64,000 bases of DNA from Corythucha ciliata (taxonomy: Eukaryota > Arthropoda > Insecta > Hemiptera > Tingidae): positions 69,940,926 through 70,004,925 of the forward strand of contig CM075942.1 in the NCBI GenBank assembly GCA_038030265.1, in the 5' to 3' direction. Of this stretch, positions 11,499 to 22,741 are shown piece by piece. Made by a program: the position numbers and the translations under genes. The first letter of the stretch is position 1, and every line of letters starts with the position of its first letter. The notes below the pieces were generated by a model, which saw only the letters and a list, made by a program, of their open reading frames with translations, made no database searches and had not been told where the DNA came from.

Positions 11499-11636
11499 TC
11501 ACAATCTCTATGCTTTCGTTGTGTGGTGTCCATGCAACCTATCAAAATGCTTCATTTTTCGAGGGAATAAATTTGTTCGGTTGCATAGACTCCACACTCC
11601 ACACAACGCAGACGTAGAGCTTGTGAACGGGCCTTA
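11499..11636. mobile_element. Right part of the palindromic MITE split by the Jockey element
   Basis: Contains the MITE body (gttgtgtggtgtccatgcaa near 11519) and the mirrored arm (ttgcatagactccacactcc near 11581, then gacgtagagcttgtgaacgg). Positions 11499-11508 are the second copy of the LINE target duplication. Its outer end pairs with 7190-7210. Confidence 0.7.
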
Positions 11637-11652
11637 AAGCCTCATGTGAAGC

Positions 11653-11980
11653 GGTCCTTTGAATGGAACTGGATGTGAAGGCTCACCAAAGCATCGAAAG
11701 ATATCGCTCCGGCGGCTGGCTGTCGAATAGAGTGGATTTCACTACTAATATACGAATTTCGACGTTATTAGTAAATAAGGCATTATTGTGCGGAAATGGC
11801 TAAATAAAAGAAGAGAATCACACTGAGTAGTAATTTTTGTCGAATAATAGCAAATTAACTAAAAACGTGGAAATTCGGTGTAGTAAATGCACTCTATTTG
11901 ACAGCCAGCTGCTGGGGCGACATTTTTTGATACTTTGGTGGGCGTTCGTTCGGTGGACAGTCAGTTCCATTCAAAGGCCC
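11653..11980. mobile_element. Long-TIR MITE (~330 bp)
   Basis: The left arm from 11653 (ggtcctttgaatggaactg) is mirrored by the right arm ending at 11980 (cagttccattcaaaggccc). Pairing extends about 110 bp inward, including gctggctgtcgaatagagtg against cactctatttgacagccagc. The centre is AT-rich and has no coding capacity. It sits only 16 bp from the MITE ending at 11636. Confidence 0.7.
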
Positions 11981-12217
11981 ACTGACGATGAGGTTTTCAG
12001 GACGTTTAGCATGTTGAAATTCGCAAGGATTGTTTGAATTTTGCAGGTCAAAACAAGCGATTTTGAAGAGAAAAGTTACACTTTTCTTCTTTAAAAAACA
12101 TTGTCATTTTTGCTGGAAAATTGCCAATTAATTAAACAAACGCTCATGAATAATTTTGAATGGGACACGTTGGAGAAGTTTCTCTGATCCATGGAAAGTC
12201 GATAGGCGCTGTTGATC

Positions 12218-12245
12218 AACAGTGGGAGAGGACTTATTTTTCCTT
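12218..12245. repeat. Terminal fragment of the hairpin element found whole at 52213
   Basis: caacagtgggagaggactta and the following ttttcctt match 52433-52459 (caacagcgggagaggactta, then ttttcctt) with one substitution and one extra T. It directly abuts the truncated reverse transcriptase that starts at about 12239. No second arm is visible here. Confidence 0.5.
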
Positions 12246-13327
12246 TTGATTTCGACAAGGTCTCGCACTCTCTTGTCGTCAGTAAACTTAAGTCCTTTGG
12301 CATAGTTGGGTCCCTGCTTCGTTGGTTTGGCAGCTACCTCTCCGATCGGTCCCAGATGGTTAGGATCAAATCAACTTTCTCGGCACCTTTTTCGACCACC
12401 TCCGGCGTACCACAGGGCTCTCATATCGGGCCTATGTGCTTCTTGATTTTTGTCAACGACGTCACTAGAGTTTTTGCTGGGGAAATTCAGTATTTACTGT
12501 TCGCTGATGATTTGAAAGTTTTCATGAGGATACGATCACTTCACGACTCACTGTTGTTGCAGGCGGCACTTGATTCATTGTTCGAGTGGTGCGTGGCAAG
12601 CGAATTGCGGCTAAACCTTGGGAAATGCGCAGTAATGACCTTCTCAAGATCGACATCTCCATATTGGTACCAGTATTCGTTGGACGGCCAGACAATAGCA
12701 AGGATGTCCACATTAAAGGATCTCGGTGTCACATTCGACCCACAATTGACATTTTCTGCACATATCGACGACATTTGTTCAAGGGGTATGAGAGCCTTGG
12801 GATTCTTGCGGCGGCACACTAGGGGTTTTACCGACACCGATGCTCTCGTTACTTTGTACACTTCGTTGGTTCGCTCAGTCCTTGAGTACGGTTCCATCAT
12901 CTGGTCGCCCTTTTATGCTAATGCTTCTGATCGCATTGAGCGGGTCCAGCGTAGGTTCCACCGTTACGTCTCGTTCACTCAAGGTGTGAGCTGGTCGGAT
13001 TTCGACTTCATCTCTACTCAAGCTCTTTGTAAACTGGCTCCTCTCTCTCACCGCCGTCGGGTTGCCGACTGCGCCCTAGTCATTAAGTTGTTGCAGTACT
13101 CCATCGATTGTCCAGCTCTTTTGGAACAGATTGACCTTCTTGTACCTCAATACCGCACCCGTTCTACTAATCTATTTCATATACGTACCACTACAACTAA
13201 TTATCTATATAATGGTCCCCTTCGGCGTGCCCAGAGAGCTCTGAATTCGGTTCTTTCTGATAGTGGTTTGGATGTTTTTTCCGACTCTTTTAGGCGTCTA
13301 ATTTCCAAACTCAATAAGTCTACTTGA
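12239..13327 (+). pseudogene. 5'-truncated non-LTR reverse transcriptase
   Basis: The frame enters the RT domain just before motif A at FDFDKVSHSLVVSKLK. It continues through SGVPQGSHIGPMCFLIF (motif B), LLFADDLKVFM (catalytic FADD, about 12497-12511), the LNLGKC segment and LGVTFDPQL, then a C-terminal helical region typical of insect LINE ORF2. The endonuclease and the N-terminal RT are missing, so it cannot be autonomous, but what remains is open to a stop at 13325-13327. In motif A the usual acidic position just upstream lies at the truncation edge. Clade is uncertain (CR1/Jockey/I-like). Confidence 0.85.
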
Positions 13328-13474
13328 TAACAAGTGTTTTATTGTCACGTCCAAGTGTTTATTTTGCTATACCTATTAGTTGTATTATTTTGTGTGCACA
13401 GATGGAAATTAATTTGTTTTGTCTTTTGTAATTGGGCTTCGCCCGTGTCACTTTAAATAAATAAATAAATAAAT
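13328..13474 (+). other. 3' UTR and AAAT-repeat tail of the truncated LINE
   Basis: About 125 bp of untranslated sequence ends in ttaaataaataaataaataa and a few more bases, a simple-repeat tail rather than plain poly(A). Such tails are known in several non-LTR clades. It marks the 3' end of the insertion. Confidence 0.7.
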
Positions 13475-13604
13475 CAACCTTCATTCCATTAGCCTACCCA
13501 ACTTTTTCAAGCCCCTAGCTCCACCTCGGTTGAAAATTTGTGCTGCAATAGTGGCTTTTGGTCTCATTAAAAATGATGTTACGGAAGTTTCATCTGAATT
13601 TAAG

Positions 13605-15205
13605 TTGTTTTCGAAGTTTCCTGAAGTATTCAATGATTTGGGAAGTCTATCCGGAGCACCGTAAAAAATAAAACTCGTGGAAAATGTTTGCCCTTATTCA
13701 ATTTCTTGTCTAAGAAGGGTTCCGATTCCATTGAGGGACAAGCTAAAAGAAGAACTCGATAGCATGGTTGAGAAAGGCGTCATCTCTCCTGATTCTCAAC
13801 CAACCGATTGGTGTTCCCCAATCGTAGTGGTCCCTAAAAAAAAAACAATCAAATAAGGCTGTGCACAGACTTTACTGAATTGAACAAATTCGTGAAAAGG
13901 GAAAGGACTATTCTCCCTTCTGTAGACGAGACTTTAGCCAAGTTAAAGGATGCTCGGGTCTATTCCAAGCTCGATGGTAACAGTGGATTTTGGCAGGTTC
14001 CCTTAGACACTGCACTCTTCTTACCACTTTCATTACTCCCTTCGGTAGATATTTTTACAGACGTCTTCCGTTCGGGTTGTCTAGTAGTCCGGAGCATTAT
14101 CAAAAAAGAATGTCAGATATAATCGAAGGCCTTAACGGTGTTGTAAATCAGATGGACGATTTTTTGGTTTATGGTAGAAATCAAGAGGAGGATGATGAGC
14201 GCTTGGATTCGGTTTTGAGAAGATTTAGAGATCGGGGGTTGACTCTGAATAGAGAGAAGTGTGAGTTCAATATCACGAAAGTATCTTATCTTGGTCATGT
14301 TTTGGATAATGGGAACATATTTCCTGGACCGGATAAAGTGAAGGCTATTCGAGAGATGCCGGCTCCAATTAATCACAAAACTTTGCGATGCTTTCTCGGT
14401 ATGGTCAACTATTTAGCCAAATTCGTTCCGCGCTTGTCAGAGTCGTCTAGAAAGTTGCGTGAATTACTTAGCGTAAAATGCGACTGGTTTTGGTCGCCTG
14501 TTCATGAACAATGTTTCAATGAAATAAAGAACTTGATTTCGTCGTCTGGTAATTTAATCTTTTACGACAGTCAGAGGAAGACCAGAGTTTGTGCTGATGC
14601 GTCCACCTTTGGTCTTGGCGCAACTGTAGAACAGAAAATTGATGGTAATTGGTTTCCAGTTCAGTACGCCTCAAGATGTCTGAGTGACGTTGAGAGAAGA
14701 TACGCGCAGATCGAGAAAGAAGCGTTAGCTCTTACTTGGGCTTGCGAGCGTTTCGAGACTTACCTAACTGGCAAGCCCTTTCTTCTTCTCACCACTCACA
14801 AGCCTTTGGTTGAAATATTGGCTAAAAAACCTATCGCTGATTTATCCGCACGTCTTCAACGTTTCAGAATGAGACTTCTTTGCTTTGACTTTGAAATCAG
14901 TCACGTTAAAGGTAAAAATTTCACTTTACCAGACACTGTCTCGCATTCTAGTCAACCTCGAGGAGGAACACGGTGATGTCCTTGATTTATTGGAAATGTT
15001 TGTTTCATCAGTCGTGTCTTCGATTCCGGTGAGCGATAGGAGAGTAGAACAGTTTAAAACAAGCTCAGGCTGTTGATAAAGTTTCAATAAATTTGAAGGA
15101 AGCAATTTTGTCCGGAAACTGGGAAAAATTTAAAGATTCTGGATTTTACAAGGAGAGAGGAAATTTAGCCGTATTCAATAATTTAATAGTTTATGGTCTA
15201 ATGAG
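13605..15205 (+). pseudogene. Ty3/gypsy pol remnant: RT-RNase H (copy 1)
   Basis: The protease-RT linker begins about 13610 (FPEVFNDLGSLSG) and carries a stop at about 13662. RT follows (RRVPIPLRDKLKEELDSM, then KGVISPDSQPTDWCSPIVVV), a frameshift in the A run near 13840, and LCTDFTELNKFVKRE. Another frameshift lies near 14010. Then come LPFGLSSSPEHYQKRM, the catalytic QMDDFLVY (about 14150) and the connection domain. RNase H begins at VCADASTFGLGATVEQ (about 14587) and ends at a frameshift near 14927. The spacer before integrase stops abruptly at about 15205, where array-type sequence takes over. No LTR was found. It is a dead copy of a lineage distinct from the other gypsy copies here. Confidence 0.85.
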
Positions 15206-15210
15206 AAATG

Positions 15211-15543
15211 CTAGGCAGCTGCCTAGGGGCCCGAGCCAATCGCGGACCCCTGGCGTCTGGATAAAATTGGGGAAAAGCGCTAATTAGCTACTAAAATTAT
15301 AGGAAAAACGATAATTGCCAGCTCAAATTGAGAAAAATGGCTCATTCACTGGATAAATTAATAAAGACGCCAATTCGCGAAGGAGTCAATCGTGGGGGTG
15401 GTGTGAGAAGGGATTATAAAGGGGGAGGGGGATAAATAAATAGAGAAAACATACTAATTCACAGATAAAGAGTAGAAAAACTTCAATTGACAGGTGAAAT
15501 AAGGAAAAATGGCTATTTAGCTGCTAAAAACGTTAATTGGCCG
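15211..15543. repeat. ~30-bp array, orientation A, left of a nested element
   Basis: Starts with GC-rich aggcagctgcctaggggccc, then array units such as gctaattagctactaaaatt. The last eight bases (attggccg, 15536-15543) are the left target duplication of the element inserted at 15544. The same array resumes at 17095. Confidence 0.75.
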
Positions 15544-17094
15544 CACTGGCGGACCTGCACCTATCGGGGCCCGGGCCGGAAATCTCCATAAGAGGCCCCC
15601 CAAGTTGAGTTTTCTCCACTTTAGCAGCAATGCAATTTTAGTCCATATTTTAGCATAAAATTAGCACTGTTTGAGCCGGAAATTAGCATTTTTCTTACGT
15701 ATTTTCCTCAATATTAGCAGCAAAATAGCAGGTTTTTCCACAAATCGCATTTTTTTTTGTTCGCCAAGCGCTATAATTTAGCGATTTTTCTCAGCCACAA
15801 ATCAGCGGGTTTTTTCCGCTTGTTCTCAATTTGCCTTCAGAGGCCGCGAACTCGCGTATTTTCAATGTTTGATGCAAATTGAAATTATTCACAATTTTGA
15901 CCGCGAATTAGGGATTTTCCTCAATTTTACCCGCGAACTAGCGCTTTTTCTTCATTTTAGCAGCGTATAGTAGCGTTTCTAACCCGTGAATTAGCGATTT
16001 TTTCAATTTTAGCGACGAATTGGCGTATTACGTAATTTTATCTGCAAATTGGCGGTTTTTAGCTTCGAATTAGCTTTTTTTCTCAAATTAGGCTGAAAAT
16101 GAGCCCTTTTTTTTGCCTTTAAGCCGCAAAGTAGCATTTTTACATTTTCGCATCGCATTAGCAACTTTTTCTTTTACTTTTACCTATAGATTAGCGCTTC
16201 TTCTCAGTTCTAACCGCGAATCAGAGGTGTTTTTTTTACTAATAGCCGTGCATCTGCCATTTTTATCAGTTTTAACCACAAAGTTGCCTTCAGAAGGCGC
16301 GAAGGCGAGTAAAATTTTATTTTTACGTGTATATTTGTCCACGAATTGGTGATTTTCCTCGTGTTTAGCCTTGAACTAGCGTTTTTATTCAATTTTAGCA
16401 GCGCAGTAGCGCTTCTAACTCATGAATTTACGAATTTTTTCAATTTTAGCCATGAATTGGCGTTTTCCGCAATTATAGCCGCAGATTAGCCAATATTCCC
16501 ATTTTTAGAAGCGAATGAGCACTAGGCCCAAAAACAAAACTTTTGCATTGATTTCTACATTTTAACCGTAGAATGGCCTCCATATACCGCGAATCAGCGA
16601 TTTCTTCACAATTTTGGCCAAGATGTTGGATCGTGAGAACACGAATCAGCGCTTTCTCGCAGTTATATGGTCACGAATATTAGCGCAAGTTTTTGCCACG
16701 TTAGCAAGTTGCACATTGACGATCAGCATATTAGTGCACTCAAGGATGTAACGAAACAGGGGATGGTGTATTTTCTCCATTTCAGCCGGGAATTATCCTC
16801 AAGAAGGCGCCAATTTTCCAAAATTTGAGAAACCAGAAGCGCTATCGGAGCTCTAGAATATTCAGTCCAAACTCTGGGCTGATATTTCACCTGTAACGTC
16901 AGGAGAGACTGAAATTCGACTAGAAAGGAGCAAAAATCGTTGTCCAAACTGTCCAACCTTTTTACGTACCTACACTCATTAATATAGAACCTAAACATTT
17001 TAAATTTTCTTTATTTAAGCCTTTCGGGGGCCCCGTCTGATAGGGGGCCCGGGGGGCGGTCCGTTCCCCTCGCCACCACCTCGGTACACTACTG
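15544..17094. mobile_element. hAT-like non-autonomous element with internal ~30-bp array (family S, copy 1)
   Basis: Exact 8-bp target duplication attggccg at 15536-15543 and 17095-17102. Ends: CACTGGCGGACCTGCACC on the left, CAGTAGTGTACCGAGGTGG on the right (minus strand), each followed by GC-rich subterminal sequence (cggggcccgggccgg at 15562; a ggggcccggggggcgg-like block at 17040). The interior is array in orientation B (ttctcaattttagccgcgaa type), opposite to the flanking array. Its right third (about 16500-17000) matches 26840-27330 and 39170-39760 unit by unit, so these are copies of one element and not independent arrays. No transposase is encoded. Confidence 0.85.
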
Positions 17095-17760
17095 ATTGGC
17101 CGAATTTGAGCCAAAAGTGCTAATTCGGGACTGAAATTGATAAAAATCGTGAATTATCAGCGCAATTTTGCGGCCAACTTTGGGAAAAATTGCTAATTCA
17201 CGGCTAGAATTGAGCACCCTCGTCTTCTTAGAAGCAACTTTTTGGCTAAAATAGAAAAAAAAGGCGTTAATTCATAGCTAAATTGCGGCAAAAATTAATA
17301 AAAATGTCTAATTCACGGTGTAAAATTGAGAAAAAGATGGAATTAGCGGCTAAAATTGCGAAAAAAAGCTAATCCACGGACCTCGGATAATGTCGAGAAA
17401 ATTCCCAATTCACAGATATGCTAATTCTAATTCACGCGAATACACTTATCGTCCTCTTAAGACAACTTCGTTGCTAAAATAGAGAAGCTAAAAGTTAAAA
17501 ATTTGCTAAATTATTATTAAAATTAAAGAAATTGGTTAATTCATGGTGTAAAATTGAGAAAAAGCGATAATTCGCGGTGGAAATTGAGAAAAACTTGATT
17601 CATAGCTGAAAATGGGAAAAATCCCTGTTCAGCTAGTAATTTTAGAATAAATTGACGCCTAAAATTAAACTAAAAATGCTAATTCGCGGCTAAAAATGAG
17701 AAAACCACAATTCGCGTCTTATTGAGAAAAAGGGCTTATTCCCAGTAACGGGTGTAGGTA
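17095..17760. repeat. ~30-bp array, orientation A, right of the nested element
   Basis: Continuation of the array at 15211-15543 (units such as gctaattcacggctagaatt then gag). It includes the cttcttagaagcaacttttt landmark at about 17223. Confidence 0.75.
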
Positions 17761-17811
17761 GCGTGTCGGCCTTGACCAGCTGGCAAGGCCGCAGGACTGG
17801 CACATGCCAGG

Positions 17812-18712
17812 CATGGGCGTAGCCAGCGGGGGGCAGGGGTGGGCCACAACAATTACAGTATAATCAACAAAAAACTGTGACAATTTTGCCAATTCATTTT
17901 CCCTCAATTTTAGCCGCAAATTCGTGCTTCAATCTCAATGCTGCCTTGAACAATTCCCCCCTTCAAATTTCAGCAGTGAAAAGGTCCACATAATACTCAT
18001 GTTAACGAATTTCATTTAATTTTGATCCGGACGTTGCATCGCGAGCCTTAAAATACGTGTTTTCCTCAATGTGCCTTAATTTTAGCCGAAAATAAGAACT
18101 TTTTCAAAAATGTGCGCGCTAAGTCGCCCTCTTTCGCGATTGTACCCGCAAACTTGCTATATAATTGTATAAAAACAGTAAATTATCTCTTTTTCGCAAT
18201 ATTCACCGAGATGTTGGTTTAAAAACCACGAACTGGTGCCTTCTATCAATTTTACCAGCGTGAATGAGCTCCATTTCTCAATTTTAGCCGAGAATTGGCA
18301 TTTTTACTCAATTTTAGCCGCGATTTTTCTCAATTCTACATTGAACGCGCAATTTATTTTGTCAATTTTAGCCGTAAAAAGAGCACTGTAAACCGTGAGT
18401 TAGCACATTTTCTTAATTTCGGCCCAGACTTTGGATCGCGAAACCGCACATTGGCGTGTTTTTTTAATTTCAACCGCGAACAATGAGCAGATTTATTTCT
18501 CAAGTTCAACGTGAATCAGCGCTATTTCTCAATTCTAGCCGTGAATGGGTGTTTCCGTTCAGTACTAGCCGGAAAATGTCCTTTTCATGGATTTCATCTG
18601 CGAACGAGCACTTTTTCTCAAGACGTGCGCCCCCCCCCCCCACCAACTCTGAATCCGTGGGCCTGGCTGGCTGCCCACCCTTTGATCATGGGCTGGCTAC
18701 GCCCCCGGTGCC
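17812..18712. mobile_element. Probable TIR element enclosing an orientation-B array
   Basis: tgggcgtagccagcgggggg at the left is mirrored by ggctggctacgcccccgg at the right, with a further inverted ggtgggc/gcccacc pair inside. Between them (about 17880-18620) lies array in orientation B. Flanks share catgccaggca/ggtgccaggtc-type sequence, but no clean target duplication was found, so limits are approximate. Confidence 0.5.
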
Positions 18713-18839
18713 AGGTCACTCCTGTTGCCAGGTTATATCCTGGCAATGTGCCCTCCAGGGCATGAAATCATCAGGGCGAGAAGAATAAGGCACACCTGGT
18801 ACCGCGCTAGTTCTGTAGAGCTAAATTTTTAATTCAGGC

Positions 18840-19045
18840 CCTATCAAAATGGCAAAAATGAGAATAATGTGGTACAAAAACAGCTATAAACTGATAATTC
18901 AAGCCTTGAAAAGGCTCAACGTATAGCGATACTTGCCCAGAAAATGGCAAAACCGACCGTGCGAACTCCAAAAATACGCGCCATTCGCGCGTAGAAATTG
19001 TTTAAAACTGAAAATTCGAGCCCTCAAAACGCCAAAAAACTGACC
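18840..19045. repeat. Second-dialect array (type C)
   Basis: Units approximate cgcgccctaaaaatggccaa then actgacc, clearly different from the A/B motif and like 60350-61790 (same strand) and 46960-47950 (opposite strand). It is cut at about 19045 by the gypsy remnant. Confidence 0.7.
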
Positions 19046-21175
19046 ACTGGCGTCCGTGGACTCGATATTTCGCGACCTGCCGTTCGTCTTCGCAAACATC
19101 GACGATATTCTCGTAGCCTCGCCCAACGAGGGCACCCATAAAACGTATCTCCGCGAAGTTTTTCGTCGACTCGACACCCACAGTTTGACCATTAACCACT
19201 CGAAATGTGTTTTCGCCGCTCCCGACGTCGATTTCCTTGGCTACCACGTCACAAGTTCAGGTATAACGCCAATGACCACTAAAGTCGACGTCATCAAAAC
19301 ATTTCCGAAACCACAAACAGTAAAAGAACTCCGCCGTTTCCTCGGAATGTTTAACTTTTAAAGAAGATGCATTCTAAAAGCTGCCCAACTTCAGTCTTCC
19401 TCAACAACATGCTCACTGGACAAAACTCGACTCGTTCCTCCCTTTCTCCAAAAACGCCACTCGTTTGGACTTCGGAAGCTGAAGAATCTTTCGAAAATTG
19501 CAAAACAGCTATCGGACACACGACTCTACTTCTTCATCCTTCATTCGACGCCGAAATTTCCCTCGCTTGTGATGAATCCGACTCCTGCATCGGCGCCGTT
19601 TTACAACAGAAATCAGACGACCACTGGGAACCTCTTGGTTTTTTTTCCTCAGCTCTGACCTCCACACAAAAACGTTATTCTTCTTACGACCGTGAATTAC
19701 TCGTTGTATATCTGGCTGTGAAGCGCTTTCGCCCACTTCTCGAGGGCCGCCAATTCTCGATTTTGACCGACCACAAACCGTTGATCCATGGGTTCTCTCA
19801 AAAAGTCGACACTGCCCCTCCCCGACGCATTCGACACCTGAATTTCATCAGTCAGTTCACAACAGACATTCGTCACGTCACCGGCTCGAACAACCCAGTT
19901 GCCGACGCTCTTTCCCGAATAGAACCGATCAACTGTCCCAATCGTTTTGGATATTATTGCCGACGAGCAACTCAACGACTCAGGCATTCGCGAGTTATAC
20001 GACAACCCCTCTTTAAAACTTCGTTCCATACCTTTACCGTTCGCTTCTCAATCTCCCAACTTCGACCTTACGTCCCAGCTACTTGTCGCCGCGCTGTGTT
20101 CGATCGTCTTCATAGACTCAGTCACCCTGGCATACGGTCTACTCGAAAACTTATCTCGGATCGTTATTTTTGGCCTGGAATGAACTGTCAAATTAACAAA
20201 TGGACCCGCTCATGTCTCGCTTGCCAACGGTCAAAAATACACCGCCAAACGTCGACTCCTCTCGCAACTTTTCCTTCCACCGATCGATTTGAGCACATTC
20301 ATTGTGACATAGTCAGTTCTTTGACCGTCTCGGATAGCAACCGCTACATCCCCACCATCGTTGACAGAGCTACCCGCTGGCCCGAGCCCGAAGCACTCCC
20401 TATCACTGAAATATCCGCCGACACAGTAGCTGCATCGATTTACTCTGGGTGGATCAAGGCCGCCAATTCGAAAGTCAATTATTTGCACAATTTTCTCGTT
20501 TACTCGGCATTGAAAGATGCAGAACAGCAGCGTATCACCCCGAAGCTAATGGTTGCGTTGAACGTTGGCATCGGACCCTGAAGGCATTCCTCATGGCCCA
20601 TCAGTCGAAATGGTCACGAGCCCTCCCCACTGTTCTTCTCGGACTTCGCTCAGCTTTGCGCGACGAAATCGGCGCTAGTTGCGCACAAGCCATTTACGGT
20701 CAACCCCTTCGTCTGCCGGGCGAATTTTTTGAACCGTCGCCGTTGTCTTCAACCACTCTAACAGCCGATTCAATTAAATCGCTCGAAGACACAATGTCCC
20801 AATTTCGACCTGCAAAATTTGGAACATCCACCCGACCTACTTTTCGTCACAGAGACTTGGACTCGAGTGACTGTACGTTTTTGTCAGACAAGACCGTGTG
20901 ACACCTCCTCTCACCCCACCCTATTCTGGACCGTTTCGAACGTGGTCCGAAAACTTTCGAGATTCAACTTTCCAATCCTAGTCGCACATCAGTCGTATCG
21001 CTGGATCGCCTCAAACCAGCGCATCTCATGCAAGATGAAAACGACCAGACACCGCTATCAATAGTCGACACCTCGCGTATACCTGCTCCAGTCGTACAAG
21101 CTACGCAAAAGACTCGGCCGTCACGCCTATAGTCGAAAAGGAAGTTCGTTTTTCTAATCTCATCGACATTAGGTG
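19046..21175 (+). pseudogene. Ty3/gypsy pol remnant: RT-RNase H-integrase (copy 2)
   Basis: 5'-truncated in RT just before the catalytic box: FRDLPFVFANIDDILVAS (about 19065-19120), then LGYHVTSSGI and RRFLGMFNF ending in a stop at 19361. RNase H carries LACDESDSCIGAVLQQ, YDRELLVVYLAVK and LTDHKPLIHG. A 1-nt shift lies near 19950. Integrase has an intact HHCC zinc domain (HRLSHPG to CLACQRSK), the first acidic residue in HIHCDIVSS, then a short deletion and frame change near 20450 before DQGRQFESQLF and NGCVERWHR (third acidic residue). The C-terminal tail with DRLKPAH-like sequence is frameshifted and ends about 21175. No LTRs were seen. Confidence 0.85.
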
Positions 21176-22189
21176 GCGAACATACCAGAGCGATACCGTG
21201 ATATCGTTTCGATATCACCGACGCAAATTAACAGCGCCTTGGACAGATAGTAACTACGTGACGTTTCACCAGTACAATCGTGAATAACCTGAAGGGAATT
21301 GTCTTGCACGTGTGCAAAAAGGGTGGGGTGAAAAAGGAAGCCTTTCTCAATCAGCAGCAGCCTAGGGGCCTCTCGTTCTCTAAATCCGGCGGCCCTGTGG
21401 ACACCTCCGATCATTTCGTCATTTTTAAGTAGCTCTTCTCGCGTGACCATAAGCTTGTTGATATTTTTGTGTGTTTTGTTATTTTATGTTGCTCCAATTG
21501 AAGTGACCTTCTAGTTTCTTTTTTTTTTTTTTCCTGGTCATCCTCAAAAAAATTATTGAAAAACGAGTGGTTTGACCTAGAAAGCAAAATTCACTATCAC
21601 CTCAAACTGAAATTGCCTTTAATCACAGAACGATGCAATAAAGACATTTTGACACTCATTGAAGTGTGCGTGCAGCGGACAAAAAAAAAACGTGAATACC
21701 CTCTTAAAGCCTGTGTTAAATGCTGCCCAAGTAGTCCAGGTCTAATTATACGCCTCGTTTTTAATTGAACACAATGTTATAGGGTATAGCATCGTTTAGA
21801 CGTTGAAAATATATATAGGAAAACAAAAAAATAGGCCAGGGCAAAGATTACGGAATAGCAAATAATTACTTAAGTTATATTTCTGTAACGGATATCCCTG
21901 AAACGCCTATATAACTTCTTACGGGCCGTATTTCCTTATACACAACCGATTTTGAGGTATAGATATACATTTTACAAGTGCTCTTGACTAGACGGTCCTG
22001 CTGCGATCATTTCCTGAGGAATTACTAGATTTTGTTTTGGATTATTTTAGACAGATCGAGATATTCCGCCCCGTATATATTTTTTGGGGCGGGTCAGCCT
22101 GTGTGGCGTCTGACGTGCCTTTTATTCTCTAAATAAACAAGGAATATAACTTTTAAGTTGTATTAAATTTTATGATGGATTTTAGCCAC
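21176..22189. other. Gene-free stretch after gypsy copy 2
   Basis: A GC-rich patch near 21357 (agcctaggggcc) resembles the subterminal sequence at 15211. A T run lies at 21518-21532 and a ccgccccg/cggggcgg-like hairpin near 22068-22095. No coding sequence is recognised. Confidence 0.5.
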
Positions 22190-22510
22190 GAGCTTGCCTC
22201 AGGGAAACGTGAATTTGGCGTTTAGCGGGGCTTTTCATGTAGATCCAATCACCATTTCAAGCTGAGAATGATATAGCCTTTTGTCAACCCGCATTTCTTT
22301 ATTCTATAGCTGCGAATGAGCGCTTTATCTCAATTTTTGTGGTAAATTTAGCGAGTTTTCTCAGTTTTGTATATTAGCCGCGTAATTTTCTCAAATTAAT
22401 CCACGAATGGCCGCGATTTGGCGTTTTTTTTTCTTCCTTCAATTTTTTCGCTTTTTTCTACGAATTAACGCTTTTCTTCTATTTTAGCTGCGAACATTAG
22501 TGACCTTTCA
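22190..22510. repeat. Short ~30-bp array, orientation B
   Basis: Units of the form tctcaatttt followed by gcgaattagcg, strongly diverged; about ten units. Confidence 0.65.
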
Positions 22511-22741
22511 AAGTTTTTCCCACATATTTGGCCCAGAACACACGGGATCAATTTGGAGCCCAACTTAGTACACCTATTTTCTTCGGTTCTTTATTCTCCC
22601 CCTTGCAACGGTAACTACACAGCCCCTCCTTGAAGGTCAAGTTAAAACATCACATGGTGAGGTATTTTGAGCAAATGTAGATCACTACGTATACCACACG
22701 ATTCAATTTCTAAGTTTCTAAGAAGCAAGAGACAAAAAAAA

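Noticed and set aside
21169..21450. 93-aa minus-strand frame after gypsy copy 2
   Set aside because: Composition and partial match of its GC-rich part to transposon-terminus sequence (agcctaggggcc) argue for chance.
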